Below are positions 11,330 through 24,008 of a stretch of DNA of 64,000 nucleotides, one piece after another. The DNA lies in NCBI GenBank assembly GCA_947650285.1, contig CANTFL010001407.1, positions 1 to 64,000 of the forward strand, written 5' to 3'. Under the pieces are notes generated by a model, which was not told the DNA's origin, ran no database searches, and saw only the letters and a list, made by a program, of their open reading frames with translations. Numbering within the stretch: position 1 is the first letter of the stretch; every line of letters starts with the position of its first letter. Made by a program: the position numbers and the translations under genes. This DNA comes from Hyaloperonospora brassicae. Taxonomy: Eukaryota > Oomycota > Peronosporomycetes > Peronosporales > Peronosporaceae.

Positions 11330-12170
11330 CCATAACGGAATGTTTACGAATATAATGAAGTCCAGGTCAAGATTGATGACAGCAAAATTCAATTTATGCA
11401 AGGCACGTATGCCAGGGAAGATATTGACAAAATCGAAATATGCGATGTGCATGAGGTTGGTAACCCACTCGAGACCCGACAAATAACATCGGCGGCGACA
11501 ATGAATAATGATATCGAAGTTGAAAAAATGATTTATCGCGGAGCGTTCGAGACGTGTTGACGAATCTTGCCACATGTACCTGAACTGATCTTGCATGCGC
11601 CTTGGGTCAACAAAGTCGATGTGTATCTCAGCCATCATAAACAACACGTTGATTGTATCAAGCGTCTGATTCGTGATTTATCTGGTCTCTTTGGACCACG
11701 GTATCGTCTACATTTGTGACAGTAACATCTTTCAGATACTAACTTACCAAGATTATTGCGACAGTGATTAGGCTTCTGATGCTGATGATAGAAAGAGCAC
11801 TAGAATATTTGTTTTCACGCTGGAAGGAAGCGATATCGCTTAGTAACTCTTTCCACAGCTAAAGAAGAATATGTTGCGGTCTGGAAATCCACATTCTAAG
11901 CGGTCAGCATGCGAAATGCGATCGGTGAAGTTCAATTGACAATACAAATGGATATCAAGATTGGCATTATTAGCCTAGGAGATTGGGCATTGCCGTTCAC
12001 CCAGCATTGTACAAGTGCACAAGACCAATCAAATTTCTATATAATTTTAATCGAAACAAAGTTAAGCTTCAATCTGTGCCGCGCGAAAGGTGCCCGTTAG
12101 ATCGAATATAGGGGATGCTTTCACAAAGTCTCTCAGCGAAATAGAAAAGTCATGTCGTATGGTCTTGATA
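11330..12170 (+). pseudogene. fossil Ty1/copia pol: RT C-terminus and RNase H
   Basis: Fragments in shifting frames match copia landmarks in order: 'FMQGTYAREDIDKIEIC' with 'VGNPLETR' (RT thumb, about 11395-11480), 'LATCT.TDLACALGQQSRCV' (about 11565-11630), 'DADDRKST...FVFTL' and 'LSTAKEEYVAVWKS' (RNase H, about 11775-11895), and a C-terminal 'DAFTKSLSEIEK' (about 12113-12148). Stops and shifts occur every few dozen codons. This is old decay, clearly older than the copia copy at 38013. The order RT then RNase H at the 3' end fits Ty1/copia. Confidence 0.65.
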
Positions 12171-13199
12171 AGTTGGCGAGTCTAGCCTCGAGGAAGGTTT
12201 ATTGTATAACTGTAGGCGACATTACTCCACCCGGCGAGCAAGTCTAAGAGTGATTGTCCGTCGAAAACTATTGGTATTCGCGAAGGATGACAACGGTATG
12301 TGAGTTTCCTAATGGGAAGAAATTGTTGATGTTAACAGAATGCAAGGTCCCGAAATGAGATTGAAGTAGAACAATGTGGGAGGCGACAGCAAATGCATGT
12401 AGTAGGAAGGTAGAAATTATGTGAATAAAATTATGAAAGTCAGCTCCAAGACGATACGCTGATAAAAAAGCTGGTTATTTATACAACACAGTACTCTTTG
12501 GATCGCATCATGCCTAGTTTAGGATACTTGAGGCTAATGAATAGCGGTTTGCAGCCTCGAGCGGTTTTTAGAATATAACGTAATGTACTTGTCGAATAAA
12601 TACCTATAGGCGATCCGGAAGCGCCATGGATTCGAGTAGACGAGTACCCACGGTAGAGCAAATCAGCGTACAATGTGTTGGTACATGCGCTGCGTGAAAA
12701 ATGTAAGAGATCTTGTAAAGGTCTCCCTCGCTGAAATGCTTAACATGGGTGAAAAGAGACTATAATTCTGTCTTAGAAACGATCATATCTAAGCCTGGAA
12801 TTGAGCGTAAAGGGTAAAAATACATATAAGAAACAGTTATCTTTTAAACATGTACGAATATTAATATCAAGGGAGGAAATGACCGTGGTGGATATAAAAA
12901 GGCCTAAAATGTTACATTGAAGCTAGGTACATTTCTCATCCGTCATATCTCGAAGTGTATGTAGAGCGCCTAAAAGGATATACCTCAGAAAGGGGCACAT
13001 TGGGAGGACCGCGAGACGGGCCAAATTTAAAATTGATTCCCAGCACCTGAAAGAACTCCAGTGGAACCCTACCTTGCTTTGTTGTGACGTCGCATAGCCT
13101 ATGTGAAGACGCAAACTATTAGCAGGATAAAATATCAAAATCTTTCTATGAGGATGTGGGCGGAACTTTATTAAGATTTCCATCTGCATTTTCTGCGTG
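12171..13199. other. No gene seen between two fossil copia fragments
   Basis: AT-rich and without domains I can recognise. It may contain the decayed 3' ends or LTRs of the two convergent fossil elements on either side, but no paired LTR was found. Confidence 0.45.
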
Positions 13200-14560
13200 C
13201 AGATATTTGAATCCAGTAGACGCTTAAAATGTATTTTATCAAATGATTAATATCCATGTCGACTTATTGATCTTGATCACTGCTACTCTTGTTAACTATT
13301 TGATTGACGGCAAAAATTACTTTTCTATGACCATGACTATCGGTAGCAGCACAGCAATTGTCATCTTCTCGCTAAGCTGGAGCACACGCAAAATTTATTT
13401 TTGCACCCAATACAGCTGCAACGAACTTGGCTTCGGCCATCAATGTAATTTCTGCTTCTACGTTCTAATCCTTGCACCCAATACGGATGCAACGGACTAG
13501 GCTTCGGCAATCGAATGCAATTTTTGCTCCTTCGTTATGATCTTTCTAGTCCAACGGCATTCCATTTACCTACAATATTCATTCGGTGACTGACTTGAGA
13601 TCTTCACAGTCACCGACGTAGTTAGCACGGGTTTACGATCCTCACAAGTGATATAGTATTATTGTTGATGAAAAATCGATCCAGACTTAGATACGAGACG
13701 TATCAGATATTTTCTTCAGCGTGCGGAGCGATTAAATTGAAGTCGACGACATATGACGCATGGTATCAATGAGCCCTAAAGCGTGAATCTTAAAACTCTT
13801 TATCGGGCCCATGCACTAAGCAGATCACAACAAGCTCCTAATTATTGATGAATACCTTTACGTCAGATTCTTTGAAAATTTATTCCGTTCGATTTGTATC
13901 TGTGTCTCTGTTCACTCCTTCAATCTTAATGATCTTTCTATGTTGAAATTGTCATAGATTTTGTTTGGCAAGGAGTTATATCGTAGTGGACACTTACTTA
14001 TGTGCGTGTTCATGCTCGGCTATCTTTTTTTATCATGCCGAGAAACTTGTTGGCAGAGCTAGACCTAGTAGTCCATACTGTCAATATTCGACTGAATACA
14101 TCCGATTACAGTAATTTGTGCGAAGGTGGCCAGAAGGTCATTTACACAGACACCTACAAGCGTGCTGTATTACGAATTCTGTTTGTCGCATATTAACGAG
14201 CCTGTGAGGATTTGTATGAAGCCCAGACTAGTAAGCTTTTTCTCCAGGTGCTCTTGTTAAATTATTCACAATTACTTCGGACGATATAAGTGTTAATAGA
14301 GGTATGTTTCGGCCTGCTTAACATCTCTCACACCAAATTTTGTAAATTTTTAAGAAATAAACATAAACCCTCGGAGAGTACATGTATATGTCATATCCTT
14401 CCTTTACGTAGCCTTTCAAGTACGCGGAAGGAACGTCAAGTAAGTACACTGGGACGCCTTAAATTGTGGCGATGGCAACAACATGCTTGTCGCTCATCAT
14501 TTCCATCACGACGGCAATCGCAAAAGCGTAGTCTCGTCAGAGCACTTCATCGTTCTCGCA
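13200..14560 (-). pseudogene. fossil Ty1/copia pol on the minus strand: RT and RNase H
   Basis: Read on the minus strand, the order is RT motif 'LLDVPSAYLKGYVKEGYDIY' (14379-14438), 'LEKKLTSLGFIQ' and then 'VGVCVNDLLAT' (14125-14157), which stands where copia RT has VGVYVDDLLAT. RNase H follows with 'YVGDCEDLKSVTE' and 'VNGMPLD' (13560-13620), 'MAEAKFVAAVLGAK' (13400-13465) and 'NQIVNKSSSDQDQ'. The catalytic YVDD has become CVND and many stops are present. It is a fossil convergent with the one at 11330-12170. Confidence 0.65.
13401..13542. repeat. 71-bp imperfect tandem duplication inside the fossil RNase H
   Basis: 13401-13471 and 13472-13542 are two copies of one 71-bp unit starting 'ttgcacccaatac'. 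Each encodes, on the minus strand, a version of the copia 'AEAxFVAAVLGA' motif. The copies differ at several bases, so the duplication is old. Confidence 0.8.
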
Positions 14561-16968
14561 GGCAAAAAAAGTCGTGCATTGTAGCAATCCACACACCCAT
14601 TAAAATGAGCGCGTTTTCTTATGCAATCATTTATTGTGCGCCCTAGCCATCGCTGCAATCATTGTTACGCACACTCCAGGTATGATTGGCGCTAAGTGAA
14701 ACTGTTTTTCATAATGATATTTTTCACACACGTCTTCAACAAGAGTTAGTAGTACTACCCGTACGACGTGGTATCCGGCAAGTCAGTAAATCGAGCAAAT
14801 TTGCTACAAATGGTACTTTATTACCGCCATTGACATTTTTAGTGCGCCAGGGCAGATTCTACGCACCCGTCTACTTCTTTCTAGCGCGTAAACGTTTTTT
14901 TTATTCCGTCGGTGATACTCGGGGCAACATGTGTCTTCTCAAGCGCAGCAGCGAGCGTACTGGTGTGCCTTGAAACCATTTCGGATCATTAAATTCGGAC
15001 TTTGTGATCCGAAAGGGTTTCAAGTGGTGTTTTAGAACGTACAATCGCTCTACTTGTATTTTTCTTGCAAGTTGGTTGAGCTCATCAGCACCTTCGCAAA
15101 CCGACGAAGCATGTAGCTGCCTACTTATCCATAAGGATAACGCTTTTACTTTTCGCAAGGATATCGTAGTAGTGACTATTTGGCTTGTAATTATTAATGA
15201 CTTTGATACCTTCATTTTCGTCGTTTTTACTGAATGTATCCGTAATTACCGTATCATTTGAAGAAGCATGTTTTTGGTTCTCGGTAAATGACTCCCTACG
15301 AGTCAAGATTTACAATGTAGACGATATACGGTGTAAGAAATTAAAGCATATCCAAAAATAAATTTGCGCTGCCGATTGTCGTAAGTACACACCCAAATAT
15401 GTAAGAAGCATATCAAGCTGCCTACATTATATTTTTATCGGTAGTGCGCCGTAATAGTACAAGCAACAAATATTGTTCATTATGATTCTATGCATAGTTT
15501 TATCCCTGCCATTCCTACCATGATTTTAGCTGTCGCTTTTTTGCCGAGTCATTTTAACATTTACGCGATATAATTCGATATTAAAATACTTTTCTTTACT
15601 GTGCGAAAAACGTTGGTGCACTTGGTAGTGTTTGTTTGATTAAGAATAAATTAAAAAGGGCTGAAAACAGTTGTCCGAAAGACTATGCAACAAGAACTGT
15701 TTTTTAATCGATATATGTATCATATAGCGATTGCTATTTCGATTTCCGGGCTATGTGAGGCTTTATTTTAGCTGCAAATGACAGCATAAATCTTGTCAGG
15801 ATGAACACTCAGCCCTACATCTTCATTTCTTGGTCCGAGGGTGGTATTTTACTTCTTACATAATTGACAATATTTATGTTGTGTACTCGCAAGGACATGC
15901 CAAAGGTGGGCTAGATTTTCCTCATTGTGATAGTACAGGAATTCAGATCGATGGTGATAGATGCATCGTTATAACACAAGGCTCATTTGGCCCCTATCGT
16001 GTCAGTATCGGCAATAGCCGTCGCCACCATGTCCACAAATTTCATTTTCGCTTTCAGTAAACTATCGACAGCGGGGCCATCACATGCTATATTCAATAAC
16101 ATAAATGTATCGGCTTCCTTAAACAGTGCATGTCGCTTATCGACACTCGGAAACTCGCATCCTGGCGAGTTGGTTAAAATTTCAGATTGTAATTTGCGCT
16201 AAAGTTGCGTGACCAGCCATACGTGTGTAAGAGTTCCTATCACAGTGTTTTTCATCCCCTGTACACGGAGATCAACTTCCCCTTTTTCTTTGCTAAAAAA
16301 CAATTTGATCAGTTTATCAGTCTATTATGACCCCTTGACACCCAGATTAAACAGCGTATCATACAGAATACTCTCGATGGATGTAAGTTGACAGCTCGAC
16401 ATAAAGTCCAACGGAATAGTCTAGTTGGATGTCACGTTATTTCTAGCGAGTACTGAATGTACGTACTTTCGTAAATCGTACCTTCTCTTCATGTTACACT
16501 GAAATCGCACTATGTACCGCTTTCTCCCATGCATAGCACGTACGAGCATTCGTGTCTTCGTGTCTTCAGCTGCGATCACAGTTTTCCTATGTTGTGGATA
16601 TGTTAAGAAGTGATATATACCTCATGTGACCATTCAGCAAACGTTCTGTCCCTGTGATCATCAACCCACTCTATTTCTGTTCCAGTTTAGCAAGAAATAT
16701 CATCATCATTTCTTGGGAAACGTGCATCCACACATATTCCAATGTTTGGGAAGACGAATCACCAGTTGTATTTCGTACTGCCACTAAATAAAAAATTTGG
16801 TATTGGATTATTCTCAGGATTCACTGGCAATTGAAATTACGTCTTTATCAGGGTGGTGATCTATGCGTTATGCGGGCGTCATTGTGCTATTTAGTACGCC
16901 TAAGTTGGGTCTGTGGTACCGCCCTCCTCATTGCTTGTCAATATACCCGGCTGCTCTTGGGCGCAGGT
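14561..16968. other. AT-rich stretch without a supportable gene
   Basis: Probably includes the upstream (integrase/gag) portion of the minus-strand fossil copia element, but I could not place specific motifs. A minus-strand segment near 15980-16160 ('LFKEADTFMLLNIACDGPAV') reads openly for a short way but is not recognised. One TACACACCC motif, of the kind clustered in the inverted repeats at 19290 and 24009, lies at 15386-15394. Confidence 0.45.
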
Positions 16969-17436
16969 TCTGACGGGGTGAGCCCGTCACATAAAAATGT
17001 TGCGAAAGTACCGTTTTTTAATATTATCTATTTTGATAATATTCAATCAACATCACTCGAGAAAAGTGATGTTGTCAGAATATTTCCTCTAAGGGTAATA
17101 TCCGTGGATTGTCCACTTCTTGGTTGATGTACCGTGTACATCAACCAATTTAACCACCAATCGCTGCTGGACGCGCGCAATGTGTGGTAAACAGAAGACC
17201 CACATAGGAAACAGTAGTTTAATATAGTTAGATTAAGACGAAAGATGATTCAATAAGAAACATAACTATATTAAATTACAGTTCTACTTTCCCTCAAGAC
17301 AGACCTTTCGGGTTCTGTATTGTCTTGGTCGTGCTTCCTCACGCCCCGTGTACGCGACGTCGGGCGTACGCACCTTTTTATTGTTATCAATACTAGGCCT
17401 TGCTAATTTAGTTGAGCAAGAGCGTGCCCCGTTACA
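16969..17436 (+). repeat. solo LTR of the A/B/D family with 5-bp target duplication
   Basis: It starts TCTGACGGGGTGAGCCCGTCA, a mutated form of the family start with its hairpin preserved by paired changes, and ends CCCCGTTACA. The family box is at about 17150-17190. CAGGT (16964-16968) precedes it and CAGGT (17437-17441) follows it, a perfect target-site duplication. No internal sequence remains, so it is the product of LTR-LTR recombination. Confidence 0.88.
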
Positions 17437-19289
17437 CAGGTGCTGACGGAAGTGTCTTGGACTTATCTGTTTAATCCAAAAGTACTCGCAATTTTTCTCG
17501 CAATCATTAAGTTGTTCTACAAAGAGCTATATTTACTGTCGAAAGCCCGCTTTGATACCTATGTAGACCTTCGGTAATTTCAAGGTTCTTCACAATAATT
17601 TAGAGTCTTATTAGGGGATACCCGAGCAGCTCCCATTTACTTACATATATTTTTCTGCATCTGGCCGTTCTTGTTAATAAGCTTGTAAGGAACCTCTTGC
17701 AGACAACACTCATGCAGCATTTCACTTTTGGCCAAATTATCCTCGTGTCAGGTTCTTATTTGCTCTTTTTTAATTTTATACTTTTTTTCATTAATCAGCT
17801 AGAGTCGTCGCTCTTTCTTAATAAGTGCACTTCCACATTTCTGGTGGTGATGCTTCGGTAGCCTTGTCTTTATGTCATCTCCTTCATACACCTGCATCAG
17901 AATACCCACATGCTGCGCTAAATACTGCAGCTTGACTCTACTTCATCAATCTGCTGCTTTGCATGCGCTTGCGCCTGCGCAATATGGGCAGACTCGGTAT
18001 ATAGTAGGTAATCCTCTTCTTTAAGCTCTGCTTGCTCGATCGCGTAAAATTCCTGCGCTCCATTGCAATCTTCCGATAGCCCTAGTGACATACGTATATA
18101 TATAATAGTTCCGCCTCATTCTAGGTGTGCCAATGGTGTTGCTCTTCATTAGCAGATTTGCACCGCTGGATCTCTGAACTAAGAGCGAGCCGTCGGAGGT
18201 ATGAATTGGTCTCAGATGTGTCTAAAAGTCATTCAATTAGACGCGTTGTTCCCATGTCATGCCCGTCGATCGTTTTGATCCATCACGGCGCGAAGCTGTA
18301 CGAAGGTGATAGGAAGGCTAGCTACACCGACGCTAATAGTTTGGCACGCAGATGTGGCGTGTTTTTCCTTTCAGCATGGAGCGGTTACATAGACTATCCG
18401 CGAATCATTTGGTTTGATCCTGTAATTTGATGCCCGTCTGTATGTCTAGCCATCCTCGCAAGGCGACGCCACGGCTGGTTGGCGCTGTCCTTTCCGTCTC
18501 CTCTCTAATGCGATCTGTGAGTTTTGCACAATACCGAAAATTTGGGCACCTATTTTGACACTTTGGTTCATCAACTCCTAAATTGGTACGTTGACCTAGA
18601 TGGAAGAGTTCTCAAACCTTGATTTATTCTGAAGTGGCTAATTGCTTGACTAAATCTCGGTACATATATCGTCCGTCAGCTCTTGCCCACTATATCGTGC
18701 AATTTCATCGATATACCTCAGGCAGTGGTCATGGTAAGTGTTTGCTGCGTCGAAATGCCCGAAATTCATCAGCATTAATAAGCAAAGTTAATGACTCGGA
18801 ATATTGCAAGCTATTTTTCATCATACGTGCAAACAAGCTCCAATGCTTATTAAAAAAGACTGGCTCTTAATTTCCAATCCTACTTTATAGTAATATCAAA
18901 GCGCTGGTGGTGGTGTAATGTGATAGGACGAGCTGGTCGAACATTTTATAGACATGCGTTTGCAACAGCGCAATGTTACTATTTCGTAATGAATTTCCAG
19001 GGGCGCATATTTAAGAGCCTTTAAGTGTGGATTGAAATATACGAAGTGGTTAATCGGAGCATAGTCGAATAGATGCAGAAATTATTGAACAAGAAACCCT
19101 CGTTCTCTACTGATACGCATTCGTCTACTAACAAATCAGATTTGAGGGTAATTACTCGAATCTTCACGTGCAATGTGCTGCAAAGAAAGCTAGTTTTGCT
19201 CATACGAAAAGGTTAAATGTAATGGGGTGAATCACGAGCAATACATAATGTTAAAGTGATTAATATTATCGATAATAAATATTAGAAAT
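17437..19289. other. No gene seen
   Basis: Only short frames. A minus-strand helical frame near 17920-18090 ('EEDYLLYTESAHIAQAQAHA') is open for about 55 codons but has no identifiable homologue and is not called. Confidence 0.45.
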
Positions 19290-19681
19290 TTATATCGGTA
19301 CACACCCACCCTCTGATACATGTACACATCCCTAACTAGGTACTCCACAGTTATACATTCAAAATGAAATATAAATATTATTTGCTACGTACACACCCCT
19401 CCGTAATATGGGCCTCTTTTGTGTCAGCACACCGCCCTGCGTATGGAATTCGCTCTCATTATCCGGTACACCCCCTACAAGTATTCCTAACAGTATAATT
19501 TCCTCTATTTTAACGATAATTCTATTTTTTGGCTCAAGTATTGAGCATACCTCTTACTGTTACTGAAACATTCACTGTCAATGAGGGGCACATACACACC
19601 CAGTCAAACTTTCTATAGTAAAAATTTTCCATAATTTATGACGTTAATGCAAAAGAAACAAAGGTATTACTTTCTATATTA
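19290..19681 (+). repeat. left arm of a ~0.4-kb inverted repeat pair
   Basis: Matches 24009-24449 on the opposite strand almost base for base (for example 'gagcatacctcttactgtta' and 'cagcacaccgccctgcgtat'). It contains the motif TACACACCC or close variants at 19299, 19390, 19463 and 19593. The right arm has about 48 extra bases containing a palindrome. It may be the terminal repeat of one large DNA element, or one of two opposed MITE copies. Confidence 0.85.
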
Positions 19682-22600
19682 AACAGCACTGCGATCCATA
19701 ACTAGGTGAAGAAAGTGGCAGGATCTTGGGCTACCCAAAAATCAAAATGTTAATAGACTATGCTTGCACTTGGAGAGGCTGTCTACGCGTCGTTGGCGGG
19801 TGCGGAAAGGATGGTATTTTCTCATTGGATAACTGAACGTTACGATTTATCAAGAAGTCGCTTTCAAAAGTGCCGCTCTGATGAGATCAGGAAAGTCTAA
19901 TTGGTTTGTGATCATGCTAACCGGTACAAGAACCGACAAGAAATCCCTTACAGATATGTCGCAAAAGCGTCGCAGTTTAATACACATTTAAAAGTGGTAT
20001 TTACCGTCACATCAAAAGGGATACAGTACATATTGATGACGACAATGACCGTACTGTTTCATTCAGCGATCGTGCTTCTGTGGATGTTTTTCTAGTGGTC
20101 TTATGCTGTGGGAAACAGCCGAGTAACCATTTAGGAGACGACGATGTATCTGCCTATCCCACCGCACGGATAATCAGTCCTCAAAACGCTGCGGCGATCA
20201 GAGCCATGGCAAGAGCAAGTGATGCACCTATCGTCATCATGACAATCGTTCTTTATAACGATCATACTATAGGTGCTGGAAGAACACCTATATAGATGCT
20301 TATGAATGTACATCAGGAAAACAAAATTCTCCATGCTTGCGACCGCGACGATCAATGTCGAATCGCCAAGCTTTAATTTGCACCAAGCGAATGCGTTCGA
20401 CTTTCACGAAGTTTTCCCTATGTCATTATCATGGGTTGCACATATAAGGTCAATAAGTACGTATCGATCGCATCTGATGTTCCAATGACGTATTTAAACA
20501 GCACTGACCGCTTTTCTCTGCTCTAAAAATACAAGATGACAATGCTACACATGGTTAGTGTCTTGAAGTGATGACACCTTTTCGGTTGCGTTCACATTTC
20601 TTTCGTTCAATGGAGGAGATGACTACAGCTGGGCTCCCAATTATGTAGAAAGCATTTTCATTACCGAATAACTACCTGATGTGATTGTCACGGATTGATA
20701 ACTTGCGTTAATGGCTGCGCTTTGTACGCACTTTTCCAACGCGCACGATCTGCTTATCATCTGTCACAGTTTAAATAACATACTTGCCAAAGGCTGCAAG
20801 CACTTTCAAAATCAACAATATTAGAAAACGTTGGACATAGAGTTTAAACAGCTTTGTTATTTCATCGACGTTCGATCATACGAGATAGATTGGGCTGGTA
20901 TCCGCGAACGCCATACTGTCTCATTCAGCAAATACATTGAAATGACTTGGCTGTGTTATCGAGATCGTTTTTTTCTTGCATAGACCAAAGCGTACTGGCA
21001 TCTTGGAAATGCAGCATGTAATCGAGTCGAGGGACAGCATGGAGCAGTCAAATCTCGAATAGCAGTGTCGACGGAGGAAATTTTTTGCTCATTATCACCA
21101 GGAGAAGGTCATTTGGCATTGCATTGCCTATAGCCGCGCACATCGGTGTATGTGGTGGAGTGGGGTCTCAAAACTGCGTGATGGGCCCCCAAACCTTCAC
21201 TATTCCAGTATGTCAACTTACGGGGGATGGTACCCCAATGCCGCGTATGAATCTTGACCCACCTTTTGTACTTGTCGGCTGGCGGGTTGACCCTACGGTA
21301 CACTTGGACGAAGACGGAGATGTGTTCGCCTCGAAAGAGGTAGACCTTAGCCCCGAGTGGATGTGCTTCTTTCGGTAAGCCGGTATCTGGCCACTCAATA
21401 GACTCGGTCGAGAGTGGACTTATGACCAGATTCTACAGGTAGCTTGTCGCTCCTGGTCTTTCCTATTATTACAGGGGTTTTCCTCCTGGACTTTACCGTG
21501 CTCCCTAATCGCTAGGTTGGGATACCGCATCCAGTTCCGGATAATGAGGGGGGGTCGCTCCTCGGTGAAAACAGGCCGAATTCATTATGGGGTCCTACTT
21601 GCACTTGGTCTCGACACACAACTGTTTCCAACTGTGGGAAGCAAAGTATATCCCTTCCCCGGAACAGGCGGGTACAGTTAAAACGTAATATCTCTATAGG
21701 TGCGACGACGTGCCTAGTAAATCGCAAATTGAGAAGTATATAATTTTTTCCAATCCTTTAACTCCGTTTGTATATCCTTGCCTAGCTTTCTACTTCCTGA
21801 CTTGACTGGACAAGAGTGTCTTGACCTCGAGAGACCCGATGTCTACCTTGAAGGACCTGGGGTCCATCTTTAGGAACCGGGGCCCACATTGAAGGAACCG
21901 TGGTAGACATCAAAGGACATGAGTTACACGTTGAAAGACCGAGGACTAGCTTGTAGGAGTAAGGTCCATCTTGATGAACCTACTTCCACCTTAATGGACC
22001 AAGGTCCACCATGAGGAACCAGACATTCAGATAAGGGACTGTGGCCCACTCCTTTCCAGACCATTTAACCTGTTATTTGGCGATGAACTCTTCTCGGTAG
22101 GTGTTGTGGGTATTATTTGCCACATTTTTCGTCGCCTTCGTAACTCCTTTACCCTTGTCACCCTTTTCCTAAAGGTTGAAGTGTTGTTCCTTCGGTGCGC
22201 TGGCCCCCGGTTTCATTATTTCCGATAGCCTTTCAACACACTTATAGATCTCTCTGGTATTATATGGGCTGATGTTCGACAAAAACATCACATAACGCAC
22301 TACAGAAGGTTCATGAATTGGTAAAAAGGCTCGTATCTCGACGTCAACGCCATGAACTAATGTCTTTACGTCAACACTTGGAAATCCTTGCTCGCATCGC
22401 GTTCTCGGCATCCTCGCAAAGCGTGGGCGAATTATAGAGGAGTTTTTTTACAGTGGTGGCTGGATCGCAACGAGAACATCTGCCACGAGAATACCACCAA
22501 CCTGACTGAGAAAGAAGCTTTATCTCGAATTTGAGATTGCTATACTCAGTTACCACCACACCAATAGCGCATTTTTTGGACAGGAATCGTCAATTATCTC

Positions 22601-24008
22601 AAGAGCAAGTATTTGTGGAGATGATCGAATTTCTACCAGTACGGCAGGGTCAAGGTCGTCCAGTTGGCGCTCTAGAGCGTCGTGGCAAAGGTGATGGCTT
22701 TGCTTGCCGCGATCCCAGTGCATTTGAGAATGTTTTGTCGCAAAATGAAGCTGCCCGGACTGGATGATGTCTCGGGTATAATAGAACGCGGTCGTGGTCG
22801 ATTTAGTGTCCAGCATAAATTGTCGATTTCTCAGGAATCGGTACAAAGCATCCATACTTAAACTAGATGCACAGAAAGGTCAACTACGCTTTCAAATTTT
22901 GAATGCTGCATATCATTCCGAACCAGGTAAAAACTAGCAAAACTAAAGTCCAGTCTTTATATTGGTATCGCTTGAACACTTCTTTTAGGCTAAGTATATT
23001 CGACCGTGTTGACCTGGCCTGGCTTACAGAACCATTTATTTTAGCTTTGGTAGACGTGACCAGGCTTGTAACGACTGTGTAATATATTTTTACTTCAAGA
23101 TATTCACATTATGATTGCTATTTCTCCATCGCAAATGTAGTCTTCCTCTTGTTGTTATTCTCATCCTTGTGCGTCGTATGAGTAACAAAAGACGCGACAT
23201 CATCGATAATGTGTTGGTCACATCGCAAGTAGGTGGCAGTACCGTGTTCAAAATACTTGCAATCTTCTCTGTATATAGATTTTCAACGCTAACACAACCA
23301 AAAGAAATTGCCAAACGCACTAGCCCACGGTTATATAATCGATTAAAAAACGTTCATTTCGTTCGTGCCTAATACAATCACGTCTTATCCTGCGTCTCTA
23401 GCACGTACAATTTGACCATCTCACGCTTTTTCACCATGCAATATACATACGAAGTTCATATGTACCATCATAACACGTTCCACATCAGCATTAGCATATG
23501 ACTACGCATCGTTTATCTGTTACCACCATATCCATTATACTATACGGACAGTTGAAGAAATGACACTGGTGCCGCGTCTAGCGTACAGTCTGTCACTTCA
23601 ATCCTATTTGGCGCTTCCTCGTTCGTATGCAGCCGAAAGAGCAAAAACCCGAGTCACCCATACTGATCGCTCACAGCAACACATCTACATATCAAACCCT
23701 ACAAAACATTATTTGACATTTAAAGCCTTAAGACCTAAACTAGCAAGCAAAACTCCGTACATATGTACAAAACGCGCAGCTCAAATGCTCGGACACTGTC
23801 GTAATATACACAAACTTTCAGCTCCATAATATTCATTTCAATCCAATGACTATAATCTGTGCAATGTGATGCCCGTACCGTCTTCTGATTCACAGTAGCC
23901 TAAATATCGCAAAAATTTCAAAGCCGCCACTTTCTGGTCTGGTACAACGCCAGCTTCGATGCATGCGAAAAAGGTCTTTGCAATTATGGATGATATTGCT
24001 GTGCTTTT
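19682..24008. other. interior between the inverted repeats; no intact gene
   Basis: 4.3 kb with no reading frame that I can identify. Minus-strand frames at 22550-22855 ('MDALYRFLRNRQFMLDTKST') and 22169-22411 are open but unrecognised. Plus-strand 21085-21378 is open, and its reverse strand is open too, so it is not supported. If the arms are terminal repeats, the interior would be expected to hold a transposase or be a non-autonomous filler; no catalytic motif was seen. Confidence 0.4.
21839..22020. repeat. degenerate ~20-bp tandem repeat
   Basis: About nine diverged units follow the pattern 'ggtccacnttgaaggaaccg' (for example gtctaccttgaaggacctgg, ggtccatctttaggaaccgg, gtccatcttgatgaaccta). 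The period is 19-21 bp. It does not look coding. Confidence 0.7.

Noticed and set aside
19390..19601. Spaced TACACACCC motifs as a CRISPR-like array
   Set aside because: Spacing is irregular, the repeated core is only nine bases, the genome appears eukaryotic, and the motifs lie within a transposon-like inverted repeat.
21085..21378. 97-codon frame inside the inverted-repeat unit
   Set aside because: Both strands are open over the same stretch, no domain is visible, and no copy elsewhere in the window supports it.
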